From positions 682,001-746,000 of the forward strand of contig CAXXQT010000001.1 of the NCBI GenBank assembly GCA_963674575.2: 64,000 nucleotides of DNA. The letters run 5' to 3'. Shown in pieces: positions 1 through 9,100 of this stretch. The position numbers and the translations under genes are program-made. The DNA is from JAAYAY01 sp963674575 (GTDB lineage Bacteria; Planctomycetota; Planctomycetia; Pirellulales; Thermoguttaceae). The notes below the pieces were generated by a model, which was given only the letters and a program-made list of their open reading frames with translations, was not told where the DNA came from and searched no databases. Positions within the stretch are counted from its first letter, which is position 1; the number at the start of each line of letters is the position of its first letter.

Positions 1-1
1 G

Positions 2-493
2 CGTGACGAGAAGCTTCAGGAAGTCATCCGTCGGGCAGACATTGTCAGCCCGTGGACGGTAGGCCGCTACCACACGCCGCAATCGGCCCGGCGACACGCA
101 CGGGAGTGGATCGGTCCGGACATCGCCTGGTGCCGCGAGGCGGGGCTGGATTTCCTGCCGGTCGTATTTCCCGGTTTCAGCTGGCACAATCTGCACAAGA
201 ATCGGGGCGAAGAGGCGCGGCTGAACCAGATTCCGCGGCTTGGCGGCGAGTTTCTCTGGTCTCAGGCGGTTGCCGACCGCGAGGCGGGGGCGAAGATGCT
301 CTACGTGGCTATGTTCGACGAGATCGACGAGGGCACGGCCATTTTCAAATGCACGAACGATCCGCCGGTGGGCGAGAGCCCCTTCGTGACCTACGAAGGG
401 CTGCCTTCCGACCACTATCTTTGGCTGGCGGGCCAGATCGGCCGAATGCTGCGAGGGGAGATGGAACCGGCGGAGGAATTGCCGCAACGGTGA
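2..493 (+). CDS. GH71/GH99-like glycosidase, C-terminal part
   Basis: The reading frame is open from the left edge and stops at TGA 491-493, so the N-terminus lies outside the window. The visible 163 residues resemble the C-terminal half of the GH71/GH99-like glycosidases (annotated as xylosidase/arabinosidase-like) common in planctomycetes. They include a strand reading DIVSPWTVGRY, then FLPVVFPGFSWHNL, GEFLWSQA and MLYVAMFDEIDEGTA, whose acidic residues match the barrel end that carries carboxylates in these families. It would act on extracellular polysaccharide if the missing N-terminus has a signal peptide, which I cannot see. It converges on the gene at 525-851 with only 31 bp between them. 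Family recognition is by memory of motif style; substrate is unknown. Confidence 0.7.
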   Translation, partial: RDEKLQEVIRRADIVSPWTVGRYHTPQSARRHAREWIGPDIAWCREAGLDFLPVVFPGFSWHNLHKNRGEEARLNQIPRLGGEFLWSQAVADREAGAKMLYVAMFDEIDEGTAIFKCTNDPPVGESPFVTYEGLPSDHYLWLAGQIGRMLRGEMEPAEELPQR

Positions 494-524
494 GGGAGGC
501 TGCCGAAGTCTGCCGTCTGCGTGG

Positions 525-851
525 TCAGCGGCTGCGGTGTTCGCTATCCATGAACCAGCGGAGCGCGGCAATCCGGTAGATGATGACCAGCACGAAGGCG
601 CCGCCCACGGCCGCGAAGAAGCCCAGAGGGCTGATCGGATTGAAGGTGGGACGTTCCAGTGCCCAACTCAAGGCGCACAGTCCCACGGCCGAGCCGACGA
701 TGCCGATGACGACCGTGCCCACCGCGCCTTCCGGTTCCCGTCCCGGAACCAGGGCCCGGGCCAGCAGTCCGGCCAGGGTGCCGAAGCCCACCCAGATCAA
801 CGTGACGTTGATCCATTGCTGCGCAACGTTGGACAGCTCGAAGTCTGGCAC
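525..851 (-). CDS. GlsB/YeaQ/YmgE-type small membrane protein
   Basis: A 108-residue protein with three hydrophobic segments, at roughly residues 13-35, 43-62 and 73-96. The glycine-rich pattern GxLAGLLARALVPG near residue 24 is the signature of the GlsB/YeaQ/YmgE (transglycosylase-associated) family. It is longer than the usual 80-90 residues because of a hydrophilic N-terminus. The start is GTG at 849-851, with a GAGG about 10 bases upstream. Members are inner-membrane proteins induced by general stress; biochemical function is not established. The family assignment is fairly secure, the physiological role is not. Confidence 0.75.
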   Translation of the reverse strand: MPDFELSNVAQQWINVTLIWVGFGTLAGLLARALVPGREPEGAVGTVVIGIVGSAVGLCALSWALERPTFNPISPLGFFAAVGGAFVLVIIYRIAALRWFMDSEHRSR

Positions 852-1066
852 GGCAGTTGGACCTCGGACTCAAAGGGTTCGGGCTCGGCGTCCTCGCGGG
901 TGGGAAAAGGAGCACGGGGCTTCCCCTTGGGGACAGCGCAGAGCGGCCCCGTCGGCAGCCGGACGTTCCAAGCCGGCGCGGAAGCCTTGCGCCTTCCACG
1001 CCGTTTCTTCCGGGCAGCCCCCGACGGGGATTCTGACAGGCAATCCACCCGAGACGGGCAGAGGAC

Positions 1067-1306
1067 CTATCGCACGCTCATGTTCGCTTCTTCCCTCGCC
1101 TTCTGGAGGGCCGTTGCTTCACGCTGCAACTTGAACTCCGGCCCCGGCGGGAAGTACTGGACGTCGTCTTGCATGTAATAGGGGCTCGGCAACGTCTGCC
1201 CCCCCATGTCCACCTGGCAACCGGTGGATGCTACGGCGGCGGCAGCGACCACGAGACCCGACAAAATGGCTCGCAGCGGACGCAAACGCATGGTGGTGCC
1301 GCTCAT
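1067..1306 (-). CDS. Small secreted lipoprotein, planctomycete hypothetical
   Basis: A 79-residue protein. The start at 1306 is chosen because GAGGAG lies 7 bases upstream; an in-frame ATG six codons earlier has no such site. The N-terminus is basic (MRLRPLR) and is followed by a hydrophobic stretch LSGLVVAAAAVAS ending in TGC. This suggests a signal peptidase II site, although the lipobox is not canonical. The mature part contains GGQTLPSPYYMQDDVQYF, a segment I associate with short uncharacterised planctomycete proteins. The tail is charged and probably helical. No function can be assigned. Confidence 0.65.
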   Translation of the reverse strand: MSGTTMRLRPLRAILSGLVVAAAAVASTGCQVDMGGQTLPSPYYMQDDVQYFPPGPEFKLQREATALQKAREEANMSVR

Positions 1307-1807
1307 TGGGCATCTCCTCAGCATGCAAAAAGTTCTTCAGGGGCTCGAACGGCAACCCTCCGCGCCGCGCACGAACCCCACCAACCGACACAATCGTTAC
1401 GATCCCTATCGTCCGCAGTACCGTTCCGACTTGAGGATCAACGCAGAGAATCGGGATCCGGGCGTTCAAGGCCCGCGGTTTTTCGTGGCTGTGACGGGCT
1501 GAAACGTCACTTAAAGGCTGTGTTCGCAGGGGTTTACGTGGTTTTGCCTGCTGGTTTGTTGTGCCAGCATCGCTTGCACTGCTGCGCCGCAAGACCGGGG
1601 AGCTTCCTTCTGGTTTGTCCGCTTGAGCCTCATTTCCCTCGAATGAGGGGCGAAGAATCTCCCGAATTTCTCCCGTAGCGGGTCGGAACGGGGACCGAAT
1701 TGGCAGAAAAGTAATATCATTGTAGGAAGGCCCCAGCGGCAGGAGTGAGGCTGCCCTTTCCGAGGGGCTACCGCCTGTCGATTCGAGATGTCCGAGGAGC
1801 ACGAGCC
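1307..1807. other. Intergenic region between divergent genes
   Basis: About 500 bp between the leftward lipoprotein gene and the rightward CHAT gene. Open frames here have poor composition and no convincing ribosome binding site. It should hold both promoters, but I see no clear sigma-70 hexamer pair and no repeat. Confidence 0.4.
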
Positions 1808-4800
1808 ATGCCGAGCCGACCCAGCGCTCAGGAAGTCAGCCGCAGACAACCAACCCGTCGCGCCCCGTTCGTGCCGGGGGAACCGCCGTTACGGGCCGCT
1901 CTGGCGGGCTGCGTCGTTCTGCTCCTGATGGCGGTCGACTTACCGGCTCAGGGATTGGGGTCGAACCAAATTCCGTCCATCCGCTATGACGCTGTCTTCA
2001 CCGATTTCCAGAACGGCGACTTTGCCAGGTCGCTGAAGAATTTCGACCGTGAACGGAGCGGTGCGGTCAAGAAGCCGGGAATGCTCTGGCTCGACTCGAT
2101 CTGCTACTTCACCATGATGGGCGAATGCTACTACCAGATGGGCCAATTGGAGAAGGCCCTCGAGTGCTACACCAACGCGGTTCAGCTCTACATCCAGCAC
2201 AACGACTGGCTCCTCCTCGTCCAGTTTCAGAATCCCAGCGTCGCCAACTGGCGACCTTGTCCTTGGGGAACCAGCACCCGCGGAGCCAAACTGGGCAACT
2301 ATCCGAAGTCCATGAGCATCACGCAAGGTGAGATCAATGTGAACCAGCAGATTGAACGGGGAGGGGTGGTTCAGCAGGCCATCAAGATCCCGATCCGTGT
2401 TCCCGAGATTCTTCGCTGCACCTGTCTGGCGATCCGCCGGCGTGCCGAGATCCTTGGTCCCCTTGCGCCGGAAGAACCTCTGACCAAATCGCTGCTTGAC
2501 ACCCTCTCAAGGCGCCCGGGACCTCCCAACCACTGGTCGCAGGCGTGGCTCGACGCTCAACTCGGTCTGGCCCTGATCGCGGCCGGGAAACCCAACGAAG
2601 CCATTCCGACTTTGAATCGCGCCATTGTGGCCTCGGGTCAGTTCGACCATCCGCTCACGCCCACCGTTCTGCTTGCTCTGGGGCGTCTGGCTCTCGACCG
2701 GGGAGACTACAAGACGGCCCTGGGCTATTTCAATGAGGCCAGCATTTCCGCGTATTTCTACGACGCGGGGGTTATCGAAGAGGCGTTCCGGCTGGCTACA
2801 GTGGCCCATCTGGCCTCCAACGCCCCCGGCCTTTACGCGCCGATTCCCGCTGCGGCCGCCTGGGCCAAGACCAAGGGCCATCGCCATCTGCAGGCTTCGT
2901 TGCTGCTGGATGCGGCCGAGTGCTCGCTGGCCGACCGCAAGTCTCGCGACGCGGCGAAATCGCTTGCCGACACGAAACTTCTTGCCGCACGGCGCGACAT
3001 GAGAAACGGCATGATCGGCGGTCGATACCACTTCCTGCTCGCCACCTTGGCTTTCCAGGAAGGGCGACTTGGCGACGGCTATCAGGAATTGACCCAGACG
3101 TTGACGTTCATGCAGGGGGCCTCCCGGTGGCTTTTCCAACTCGGACGCCTCGATCGGCTTGCCACGACCGGCGGTATTTCGATTAACAGCGACCTGAGCC
3201 CTCGTGCGGCCATGGACCTTTACGAGATCCTGCTCCGCGATCCCTCCGGGCTGGACTGGGCTCTCGATCCCATGGAATCGCTGGCGATCCTCAAGACACC
3301 CCATCCCCAGTCTTACGAACACTGGTTCCTGATCGCGGTCAGCCGTAAGAACCAGGACCGCGCCCTCGAAATCGCCGATCTCTCGCGAAGGCACCGGTTC
3401 CACAGCTCCCTCCAGTTCGGCGGGCGGCTTCATTCGCTTCGAGCGATCCTGGAAGCTCCCGAACGCGACCTCAGCCAGGAACTGCTGCTCCAGCGTCAGA
3501 ACCTTCTGACCGAATACTCCACCTATGAAGCCATGTCTCGCGAGGCGAAGGAAATTCGGCGCGAACTCGAGACGATTCCCCTGGCCGGCGTCGATCAGGA
3601 GACGTTTGCCAAGCAGCGGAAGCTCTTCGAACGCTGGCAGCAAGCGAGCGATCACCAGGAGGCCCTGCTTCGGGAGATCGCGGTCCGGCGCGACGGTTCC
3701 AGTCTCGTCTTTCCCCCGGTACGATCGCTGAAGGAGATTCGAGCAGCTCTGCCCGAGGGCCATGCCATCCTGGCTTTCTATCGAGCGAAGGGCGAAATCT
3801 ACGGATTTCTGATCAATCGGGACGATTACAATCTCTGGCGACTTCCTCCGCCGGCCAAGCTGTCGCGGGCCCTCGTCACGGCCCTGCGCGACATGGGCCA
3901 GTACGACGGCAATCGAGAGTTCACCGTTGAGGAGTTGTCGGACCAGAAATGGAAGGAGTCGTCCAAGGCGCTCCTTCAGACCATCCTCACCGGCTCGCAG
4001 GCTGATTTCGCGGCCGAGTTTCTTGAACTGGCGATCGTTCCCGACGACGTGCTCTGGTACGTGCCCTTCGAGGCGCTCCAGGTCGACATCAACGGCCAGC
4101 CTCGGCCGCTGATCGACCGTTTCAAGATCCGCTATGCTCCCACGGTCTCGCTGACGATTCAGACGAACGCGCCTGCCGGCGACGCCCCGGGGAGACAGAC
4201 GTACGTGGCCCTCGGCAAGCTATTCCTGCGCGATGATGGATCTGCGGCTCGCCGGGGCTTCGAACGGATTGCCCAGGCCGTTCCTCGAACGATGGAATTT
4301 CCGTCCGCGCCCCTTCCGGGTCCGAGCAGCCTGCTGGCGCCCCTGACAACGGACCTGATCGTCCTCGACGACATTCGCCGGGCCGACCGGGGGCCCTACA
4401 GTTGGAGTCCCGTGCAAGCCGAGCGAGGTCGCCCGGGCAACAGTCTCTCTGATTGGTTCACTCTTCCCTATGGCGGGCCGGAAGTGGTCATGCTTCCGGG
4501 ATTTCATACTGCAGCGGAAGACACGCTCAAGTCGGCGCCAGCCGGTGCGCCCGGGCAAGAGCTGTTCCTGGCCGCGTGCGGCCTGATGGCCAACGGGACG
4601 CGCACGATGCTCCTGAGTCGCTGGTGTACCGGGGGCCAGGCGGCAGTCGGATTCGTCCAGGAATTCGCCCAGGAACTCCCGCACACCACGCCTGCGGAAG
4701 CCTATCAGCGGGCCGTTCTGGTCACGGCCGGATCCGCCCTGGAGCTTGACCGCGAGCCGCGAGTTCGTGATTCGAAAGGCGCGGGGCCGCAAGCGAATCA

Positions 4801-4903
4801 TCCGCTATTCTGGGGCGGCTTCATGCTCTTCGACTCCGGGGCACCGGAGCCCACCTCTCCGGCCGCCGGGGCTGCGCTGCCCGCCGTCGAGCTCCTGCGT
4901 TGA
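1808..4903 (+). CDS. Secreted TPR protein with C-terminal CHAT peptidase domain
   Basis: A 1031-residue protein. ATG 1808 is preferred over upstream in-frame starts because GAGGAG lies 8 bases before it. A hydrophobic segment (ALAGCVVLLLMAVDLPAQG, about residues 31-49) looks like a signal peptide. Residues about 60-420 hold helical TPR-like repeats (for example QMGQLEKALECYTNAVQLY and ALGRLALDRGDYKTALGYF). A coiled linker at about 520-620 follows, and the last 330 residues match the CHAT (caspase/HetF-like) domain. Candidate dyad: His900 in LPGFHTA and Cys924 in FLAACGL. CHAT domains are caspase-clan cysteine peptidases; the TPRs would hold a partner. The TPR protein downstream is a plausible partner. 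Substrate is unknown, and the Cys context AACGL differs from the usual SACET. Confidence 0.85.
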   Translation: MPSRPSAQEVSRRQPTRRAPFVPGEPPLRAALAGCVVLLLMAVDLPAQGLGSNQIPSIRYDAVFTDFQNGDFARSLKNFDRERSGAVKKPGMLWLDSICYFTMMGECYYQMGQLEKALECYTNAVQLYIQHNDWLLLVQFQNPSVANWRPCPWGTSTRGAKLGNYPKSMSITQGEINVNQQIERGGVVQQAIKIPIRVPEILRCTCLAIRRRAEILGPLAPEEPLTKSLLDTLSRRPGPPNHWSQAWLDAQLGLALIAAGKPNEAIPTLNRAIVASGQFDHPLTPTVLLALGRLALDRGDYKTALGYFNEASISAYFYDAGVIEEAFRLATVAHLASNAPGLYAPIPAAAAWAKTKGHRHLQASLLLDAAECSLADRKSRDAAKSLADTKLLAARRDMRNGMIGGRYHFLLATLAFQEGRLGDGYQELTQTLTFMQGASRWLFQLGRLDRLATTGGISINSDLSPRAAMDLYEILLRDPSGLDWALDPMESLAILKTPHPQSYEHWFLIAVSRKNQDRALEIADLSRRHRFHSSLQFGGRLHSLRAILEAPERDLSQELLLQRQNLLTEYSTYEAMSREAKEIRRELETIPLAGVDQETFAKQRKLFERWQQASDHQEALLREIAVRRDGSSLVFPPVRSLKEIRAALPEGHAILAFYRAKGEIYGFLINRDDYNLWRLPPPAKLSRALVTALRDMGQYDGNREFTVEELSDQKWKESSKALLQTILTGSQADFAAEFLELAIVPDDVLWYVPFEALQVDINGQPRPLIDRFKIRYAPTVSLTIQTNAPAGDAPGRQTYVALGKLFLRDDGSAARRGFERIAQAVPRTMEFPSAPLPGPSSLLAPLTTDLIVLDDIRRADRGPYSWSPVQAERGRPGNSLSDWFTLPYGGPEVVMLPGFHTAAEDTLKSAPAGAPGQELFLAACGLMANGTRTMLLSRWCTGGQAAVGFVQEFAQELPHTTPAEAYQRAVLVTAGSALELDREPRVRDSKGAGPQANHPLFWGGFMLFDSGAPEPTSPAAGAALPAVELLR

Positions 4904-5027
4904 CGCCCTATGGTATTTGCGGGGCGAAACCGCAATAATTGCACGGGTAGATACTACGACTGAAGAAGAGCGGTCGCTGTTCGCTCTGCGCCAGCGACCT
5001 CCGGAAACACTGCAAGGGAGGCTTCCC

Positions 5028-6773
5028 ATGTCCGGAACGATTCGTGTTGCGCTGTTGAGTGGCTTGTTGGTGGTTGCCCTCGCCACGGCGACGAAGGCTC
5101 AGAACCCGGGTCTGGAAGACCTGGATCGAGCCGCCGAACTGAAATTGACGGCACGGTCCCTGTCGGACCTGGCCGAAGTGATTCGCCGTTGCGAAGGGGC
5201 GCTCGAAAAGGGCCTGGACGAAGAGCACCGCCCCTTTGCGGAGCAGATCCTGGCTTCCACGCGAATCAAACGGGGGCTGGCGGTGGGCGAAGAGATTTTC
5301 CGCAAGGTTCCGCCGCCCGCCATGTGGCCCCAGTTCCGAAAGGCGGCGCTTCGCGACCTGGAACTCGCCCTGGAGTTGTTGCCCGACCAGATCGACGCCC
5401 TCCAGATGGTGGCACGCCTGAATGCTCTTCCGGAAGGCGACCGGAAACGAGCGTTGGAGGCGATTGACAAGGCCATTCGCTTGAGCGAATCGGATCCGCC
5501 TGCCAAGGCCGGTTGCCTGATTCTGAAGGTGACCCTCGAAGAGGACAAAGCCAAGAAGGTCGAGTTGCTGGATCAGGCGATCAAGGCCGATCCCAATTGT
5601 GCAGATGCCTACCGGCTTCGAGGCTCGCTCTTCGCTGACGGAGATCAGCGTCAGAAGGCAATCGACGACCTGCGAGAATCCGCCAAGTTGCGGCCCGGTC
5701 ATCCCCTGACACTTCTGGGCCTCGGCATGGCCCTGTTTGACGAGGCCACGGCGTTGGAAGGGGAGGGGAAGGAAGTTGAAGAGAAGCGGGAGAAACTCCT
5801 GGACGAGTCGCTGGAGGCCCTCGAACAGGCCTCGAAGCTGCTCCCCAAGGCGGTTCAGCCCTTGGTCCAGATGAGCCAGATCTACGCTTTGCGTTCCGAG
5901 TTCGACAAGGCCATCGAGGTACTCGACAAGGCCTACCAACTCGACCCGGCCAATCTGCAGGTGCTCCTTTTGCGGGCGAGCGTCTACCAGGAAGTCGACA
6001 AGCTCGACCTGGCCCTCAAGGATGTCAAGCGGGCGTTGAGCGATCCGCGTATGAACGATGAGACACGCCTCCGCGTGAAGAAGTTCCAGGCCTTGCTGCT
6101 TGCCGGTTCGGACAATCTCCAGGACGCCATCGACGTTCTCAAGGAACTCGAGAAAGACTCGCCCGACGACATCACCGTTACGCTGCAACTCGGCACTTTC
6201 TACGGCAGCGAAGAAGAGCACGAGAAAGCCGTCGAGATGTACAGCAAGGTGCTCGAGAGGGAGCCCGACAACCGCGTTGCCCTTCGATTGCGAGGCGACG
6301 CCTACCTGTCGCTCGGCAAACACCTGGAGGCCATCGCCGACCTCAGCAAGGCGGCCGAGTTGATGCCCGAGGATTCGGGAACCCTCAACAACCTGGCCTG
6401 GGTCCTCTGTACCTCGCCCAGCGACGAGCTTCGCGATCCCAAGCGGGCGATCGAATTGGCCACGAAGGCCTGCGAATTGACCGAATACAAGGCGGCCCAC
6501 ATCCTGAGCACGCTTGCCGCCGCCTATGCCGATTCGGGCGACATGGAAAAGGCAAAAGAATGGTCCCGCAAAGCCGTCAAGCTGGCCAAGGAGGACGAAG
6601 AAGGAGACCCGGAAACGCTCGGCCATCTGCAAAAGGAACTGAAGAGCTACGAGCAGGGCAAGCCCTGGCGGGAAGCGGAGACGCCGTCGGCGAAGAAGGA
6701 CGACAAGTCCCCGGATGAAGGGAGCAAAGATAAGCCTACTCCCGAAGAGTCCCCGGTGCCGGAGAAGGAGTAG
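5028..6773 (+). CDS. Secreted tetratricopeptide repeat protein
   Basis: A 581-residue protein. The start is ATG 5028 with AGGGAGG 6-7 bases upstream and a signal peptide (SGTIRVALLSGLLVVALA to ATKAQ) right after it. Longer in-frame extensions overlap the CHAT gene and lack a ribosome site. About ten TPR-type helix pairs run from residue 40 to 550, with clear examples AIKADPNCADAYRLRGSLF and AIEVLDKAYQLDPANLQVL. The C-terminus is a lysine/glutamate/proline-rich tail. It follows the CHAT gene by 124 bp on the same strand, so the two may work together in the periplasm. This is inferred from context only. Confidence 0.8.
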   Translation: MSGTIRVALLSGLLVVALATATKAQNPGLEDLDRAAELKLTARSLSDLAEVIRRCEGALEKGLDEEHRPFAEQILASTRIKRGLAVGEEIFRKVPPPAMWPQFRKAALRDLELALELLPDQIDALQMVARLNALPEGDRKRALEAIDKAIRLSESDPPAKAGCLILKVTLEEDKAKKVELLDQAIKADPNCADAYRLRGSLFADGDQRQKAIDDLRESAKLRPGHPLTLLGLGMALFDEATALEGEGKEVEEKREKLLDESLEALEQASKLLPKAVQPLVQMSQIYALRSEFDKAIEVLDKAYQLDPANLQVLLLRASVYQEVDKLDLALKDVKRALSDPRMNDETRLRVKKFQALLLAGSDNLQDAIDVLKELEKDSPDDITVTLQLGTFYGSEEEHEKAVEMYSKVLEREPDNRVALRLRGDAYLSLGKHLEAIADLSKAAELMPEDSGTLNNLAWVLCTSPSDELRDPKRAIELATKACELTEYKAAHILSTLAAAYADSGDMEKAKEWSRKAVKLAKEDEEGDPETLGHLQKELKSYEQGKPWREAETPSAKKDDKSPDEGSKDKPTPEESPVPEKE

Positions 6774-6776
6774 GCC

Positions 6777-7361
6777 GTGTCGTTTTCGGATCTGGTCCAA
6801 CGCAATCGGAGCTACCGGCGATTCGACGAAAGCCGTCCCGTCGAGCGGAGTTTTCTGGTCGAATTGGTCGATTTGGTACGGCACACGCCGTCGGCCGCCA
6901 ATCGCCAGCCCCTGAAGTACATGGTTGCCTGTACGGCCGAGGAAAACGAGCGGGTTTTTCCGCACCTGCGCTGGGCGGGGGCCCTCACCGACTGGTCCGG
7001 CCCCGAACCGGGCGAGCGTCCGACGGGCTACGTGGTCATTCTCGGGGATGGGACTCTTTCCAAGCAGGTCCGCTGGGATGACGCCATCGTCGCCCAAACC
7101 ATGCTCCTGGCGGCCGTGGAGCGGGGGCTGGGCGGGTGCATGATCGGCTCCATCGATCGCGACGGCCTTCGCTCGGCCCTGGAAATCCCCGAACACCTGG
7201 AGATCCTGCTCGTCGTTGCCCTGGGAACGCCGGCGGAGAGGGTGGTTCTTCACGACGAGGCAAGTCCCGAGCCTCGTCCCTATTGGCGAGACGAGGCCGG
7301 GGTGCATCACGTGCCGAAACGGGGCCTTGATGAGGTGCTGTTGGCCTGGCCCGGTGGGTGA
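6777..7361 (+). CDS. Nitroreductase family protein
   Basis: A 194-residue flavoprotein of the nitroreductase family, which reduces substrates with NAD(P)H through FMN. N-terminal RNRSYRRFDESRPV is the typical phosphate/FMN-contacting motif RxSxRxF. It is followed by TPSAANRQPLKYMV (the SxxNxQP motif) and later AVERGLGGCMIGS, which is the usual second FMN segment. The gene starts with GTG three bases after the TPR gene stop, with GGAGAAGGAG upstream, so the two are translationally close and probably cotranscribed. It is close to the F420-0/thioredoxin-like short nitroreductases in length. Substrate unknown. Confidence 0.88.
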   Translation: MSFSDLVQRNRSYRRFDESRPVERSFLVELVDLVRHTPSAANRQPLKYMVACTAEENERVFPHLRWAGALTDWSGPEPGERPTGYVVILGDGTLSKQVRWDDAIVAQTMLLAAVERGLGGCMIGSIDRDGLRSALEIPEHLEILLVVALGTPAERVVLHDEASPEPRPYWRDEAGVHHVPKRGLDEVLLAWPGG

Positions 7362-7376
7362 TCATTTCACCAGTTG

Positions 7377-7416
7377 GGGCTCTGGATAGAGCCCTTGGCC
7401 GAAGGCCTTCGGCCAA
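7377..7416. terminator. Twin hairpins between convergent genes
   Basis: Two adjacent perfect hairpins. The first (7377-7394) has a 7-bp stem, GGGCTCT/AGAGCCC, with a 4-base loop. The second (7395-7416) is a 22-bp perfect palindrome centred on GGCC. They lie between the stop of the nitroreductase gene and the stop of the leftward DUF1559 gene. There is no long T tract, so termination is inferred from position and structure. Confidence 0.5.
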
Positions 7417-7444
7417 ACCTGGCGAGGGTGCTCGATGCTGCGTG

Positions 7445-8413
7445 TTACGGGATCAATCCCATCTCTTTCGCATCACTCTGGCTCGAGATCATCTGATCGC
7501 GAAAGACCTCGTACTCGATGCGGTCCGAGATGAAATCGGCATGGCCGTCGGCGTAGACCGCGTTGACGCCACCGGGATGGTTGCTGGAGGGACGGGGGGC
7601 ATAGGACCCAGCTACCTCGGCGTTGACGGTCACCTCGTCGGGGACCATGCCGGACGTCACCCACGGAGCGCTACTGTTCGTTGTCGACCACCAGACAATC
7701 CCCACGTGATGCTGCTCGACCGCGTCTATTCCCAGGTTATTGGTCGGGTCTGATGACCAACTGGTTGCATCCAGGTTTTCTGAGAGCATGAGCGTTTGCG
7801 ACGCTCCGTCGTTGATGCCATCTAAAGCGATGGTGACCTTGGTTGTTCCAGGATAGCCATTCGTGTTGTCGTGGTCGAAAAAGAGCCCGGTGGCAGATTG
7901 ATCGTACGCTTCGGACGGGTAGTAGCTCCTACTGTCCCCCTTGTCGGTGATCCCACAATTGGCGACGAAACTGAGGGCGCCAGCCTTCCCCCGTTTTTCA
8001 AGGTCGCTGGGGCAGATGAATTCGGGGACGACAACAGTGTAGTTCGCACTGGTTGTACGCGTTTCGGTTCCGCTCAGGGTCGGCTTCTTGCGCCAGACCT
8101 TCCAGAGGTCTGCGCGTCCGATGTTTTCGAGGACTGTGACTGGCCAACTCAGGTTATTTGTGGAGGCGAGGGAGCCGGTGCCAAACCTGTCGGTCCCGAT
8201 TTGGTTCACATATCCCGGAAAGTGTCCCTTTGCGTTTTCGTACTGCAGGACGGCCTTGCCGGTTTGGCTCATCCGGTTCATACAATCGGCGCGGCGGGCG
8301 CGCTCTCGTGCACTGATGACGGCGGGCACGAGGAGGGCGACGAGCATACTGATGATCACGATTACCACCAGCATCTCGACGAGGGTGAAGGCTTTTCGAT
8401 TCGTCCGGGCCAT
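7445..8413 (-). CDS. DUF1559 protein with type IV pilin-like N-terminus
   Basis: A 322-residue planctomycete DUF1559 (SBP_bac_10-type) protein. The prepilin signal reads RKAFTLVEMLVVIVIISMLVALLVPAV, in which the usual Gly before the cleavage site is replaced by Ala; the Glu at +5 is kept. The C-terminal hallmark NHPGGVNAVYADGH lies near residue 280. The start at 8413 follows AGGAGG by 10 bases; a GTG three codons earlier is too close to that site. These proteins are thought to be processed by a PilD-type peptidase and to form or decorate surface structures; the family is hugely expanded in planctomycetes. It pairs with a second copy at 9101 in the opposite direction. Confidence 0.9.
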   Translation of the reverse strand: MARTNRKAFTLVEMLVVIVIISMLVALLVPAVISARERARRADCMNRMSQTGKAVLQYENAKGHFPGYVNQIGTDRFGTGSLASTNNLSWPVTVLENIGRADLWKVWRKKPTLSGTETRTTSANYTVVVPEFICPSDLEKRGKAGALSFVANCGITDKGDSRSYYPSEAYDQSATGLFFDHDNTNGYPGTTKVTIALDGINDGASQTLMLSENLDATSWSSDPTNNLGIDAVEQHHVGIVWWSTTNSSAPWVTSGMVPDEVTVNAEVAGSYAPRPSSNHPGGVNAVYADGHADFISDRIEYEVFRDQMISSQSDAKEMGLIP

Positions 8414-9100
8414 GGGCCACACACCTCCTAGGGTCAGATACGGTCAACTCACAATTGCCCTCAGACCCTATTCTCGCAAAAAACGCCGAAAAACGCCAGT
8501 CAAAGGCCAATAAACTTCCTACCTTTGCACCCCCAGCAGGTTCCGGACAGCGCACGGAACCCTGAGGCGGTGCTCCATTTGACTATCCAGAGTCAGTCAA
8601 CCGTCCGTCAAACAGCAACTTCAACCCGAAAAACGACTTGGGAGCGAAGAGGGGGAACCGCAGAGGGCACAGAGGACACGGAGAAGAATGGTGAGAGAGA
8701 AGTAACGAAACAAATCGGAAGACCCAAATGACGAAGGGGGTGCATGATTCATTGTTCTTTCGACATTCTTCACTGGATCTTCCTCTGTGTCCTCCGTGCC
8801 CTCTGTGGTTATGCTTCCTTCTTCCAGCCTATGTAGTCTTGACGGGGGGGTATGGAGGCCGAATATCGAACCCTAATCCTACGATAACCAGTCCAACATT
8901 CCTGCCTGAGATCGCGAGCTGTCTTGCCCCTCTCGGCGGGGGTTTTTCGGGCCTTCCCATCCGACGTATCTTGCGAATTGTGGCAGAAATTCGTGGGATA
9001 ACGCTGGAACTTCGTTACGGATTTTGCGACAATGATTAATGAGAGGGCAAGGCGATCACATCGTATCGGTCCCCGTTCTGGGGACAAAGGGAGTCTTTCT
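8414..9100. other. Intergenic region between divergent DUF1559 genes
   Basis: A 687-bp noncoding stretch between two divergent DUF1559 genes. It contains the fold-back repeat at 8656-8810. The rest has no frame with a credible ribosome site. Promoters for both genes are expected here but I cannot place them with confidence. Confidence 0.5.
8656..8810. repeat. Fold-back intergenic repeat, copy 1
   Basis: Two inverted arms of about 28 bp, at 8656-8683 and 8783-8810, each built around the motif CAGAGGGCAC/GGAGGACAC. They enclose about 100 bp containing AAATGACGAAGG-type sequence and TTTCGACATTC. A second copy with the same arms and the same internal motifs lies at 37059-37271. The shared sequence in two unrelated intergenic positions marks it as a dispersed element, small and without a coding region, like a REP or MITE-type repeat. 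Confidence 0.8.

Noticed and set aside
4908..7310. 800-residue leftward open frame opposite the TPR and nitroreductase genes
   Set aside because: It mirrors genes with clear family motifs, and its translation is rich in Arg, Gly and Leu without domains, as expected for an antisense frame in high-GC DNA.
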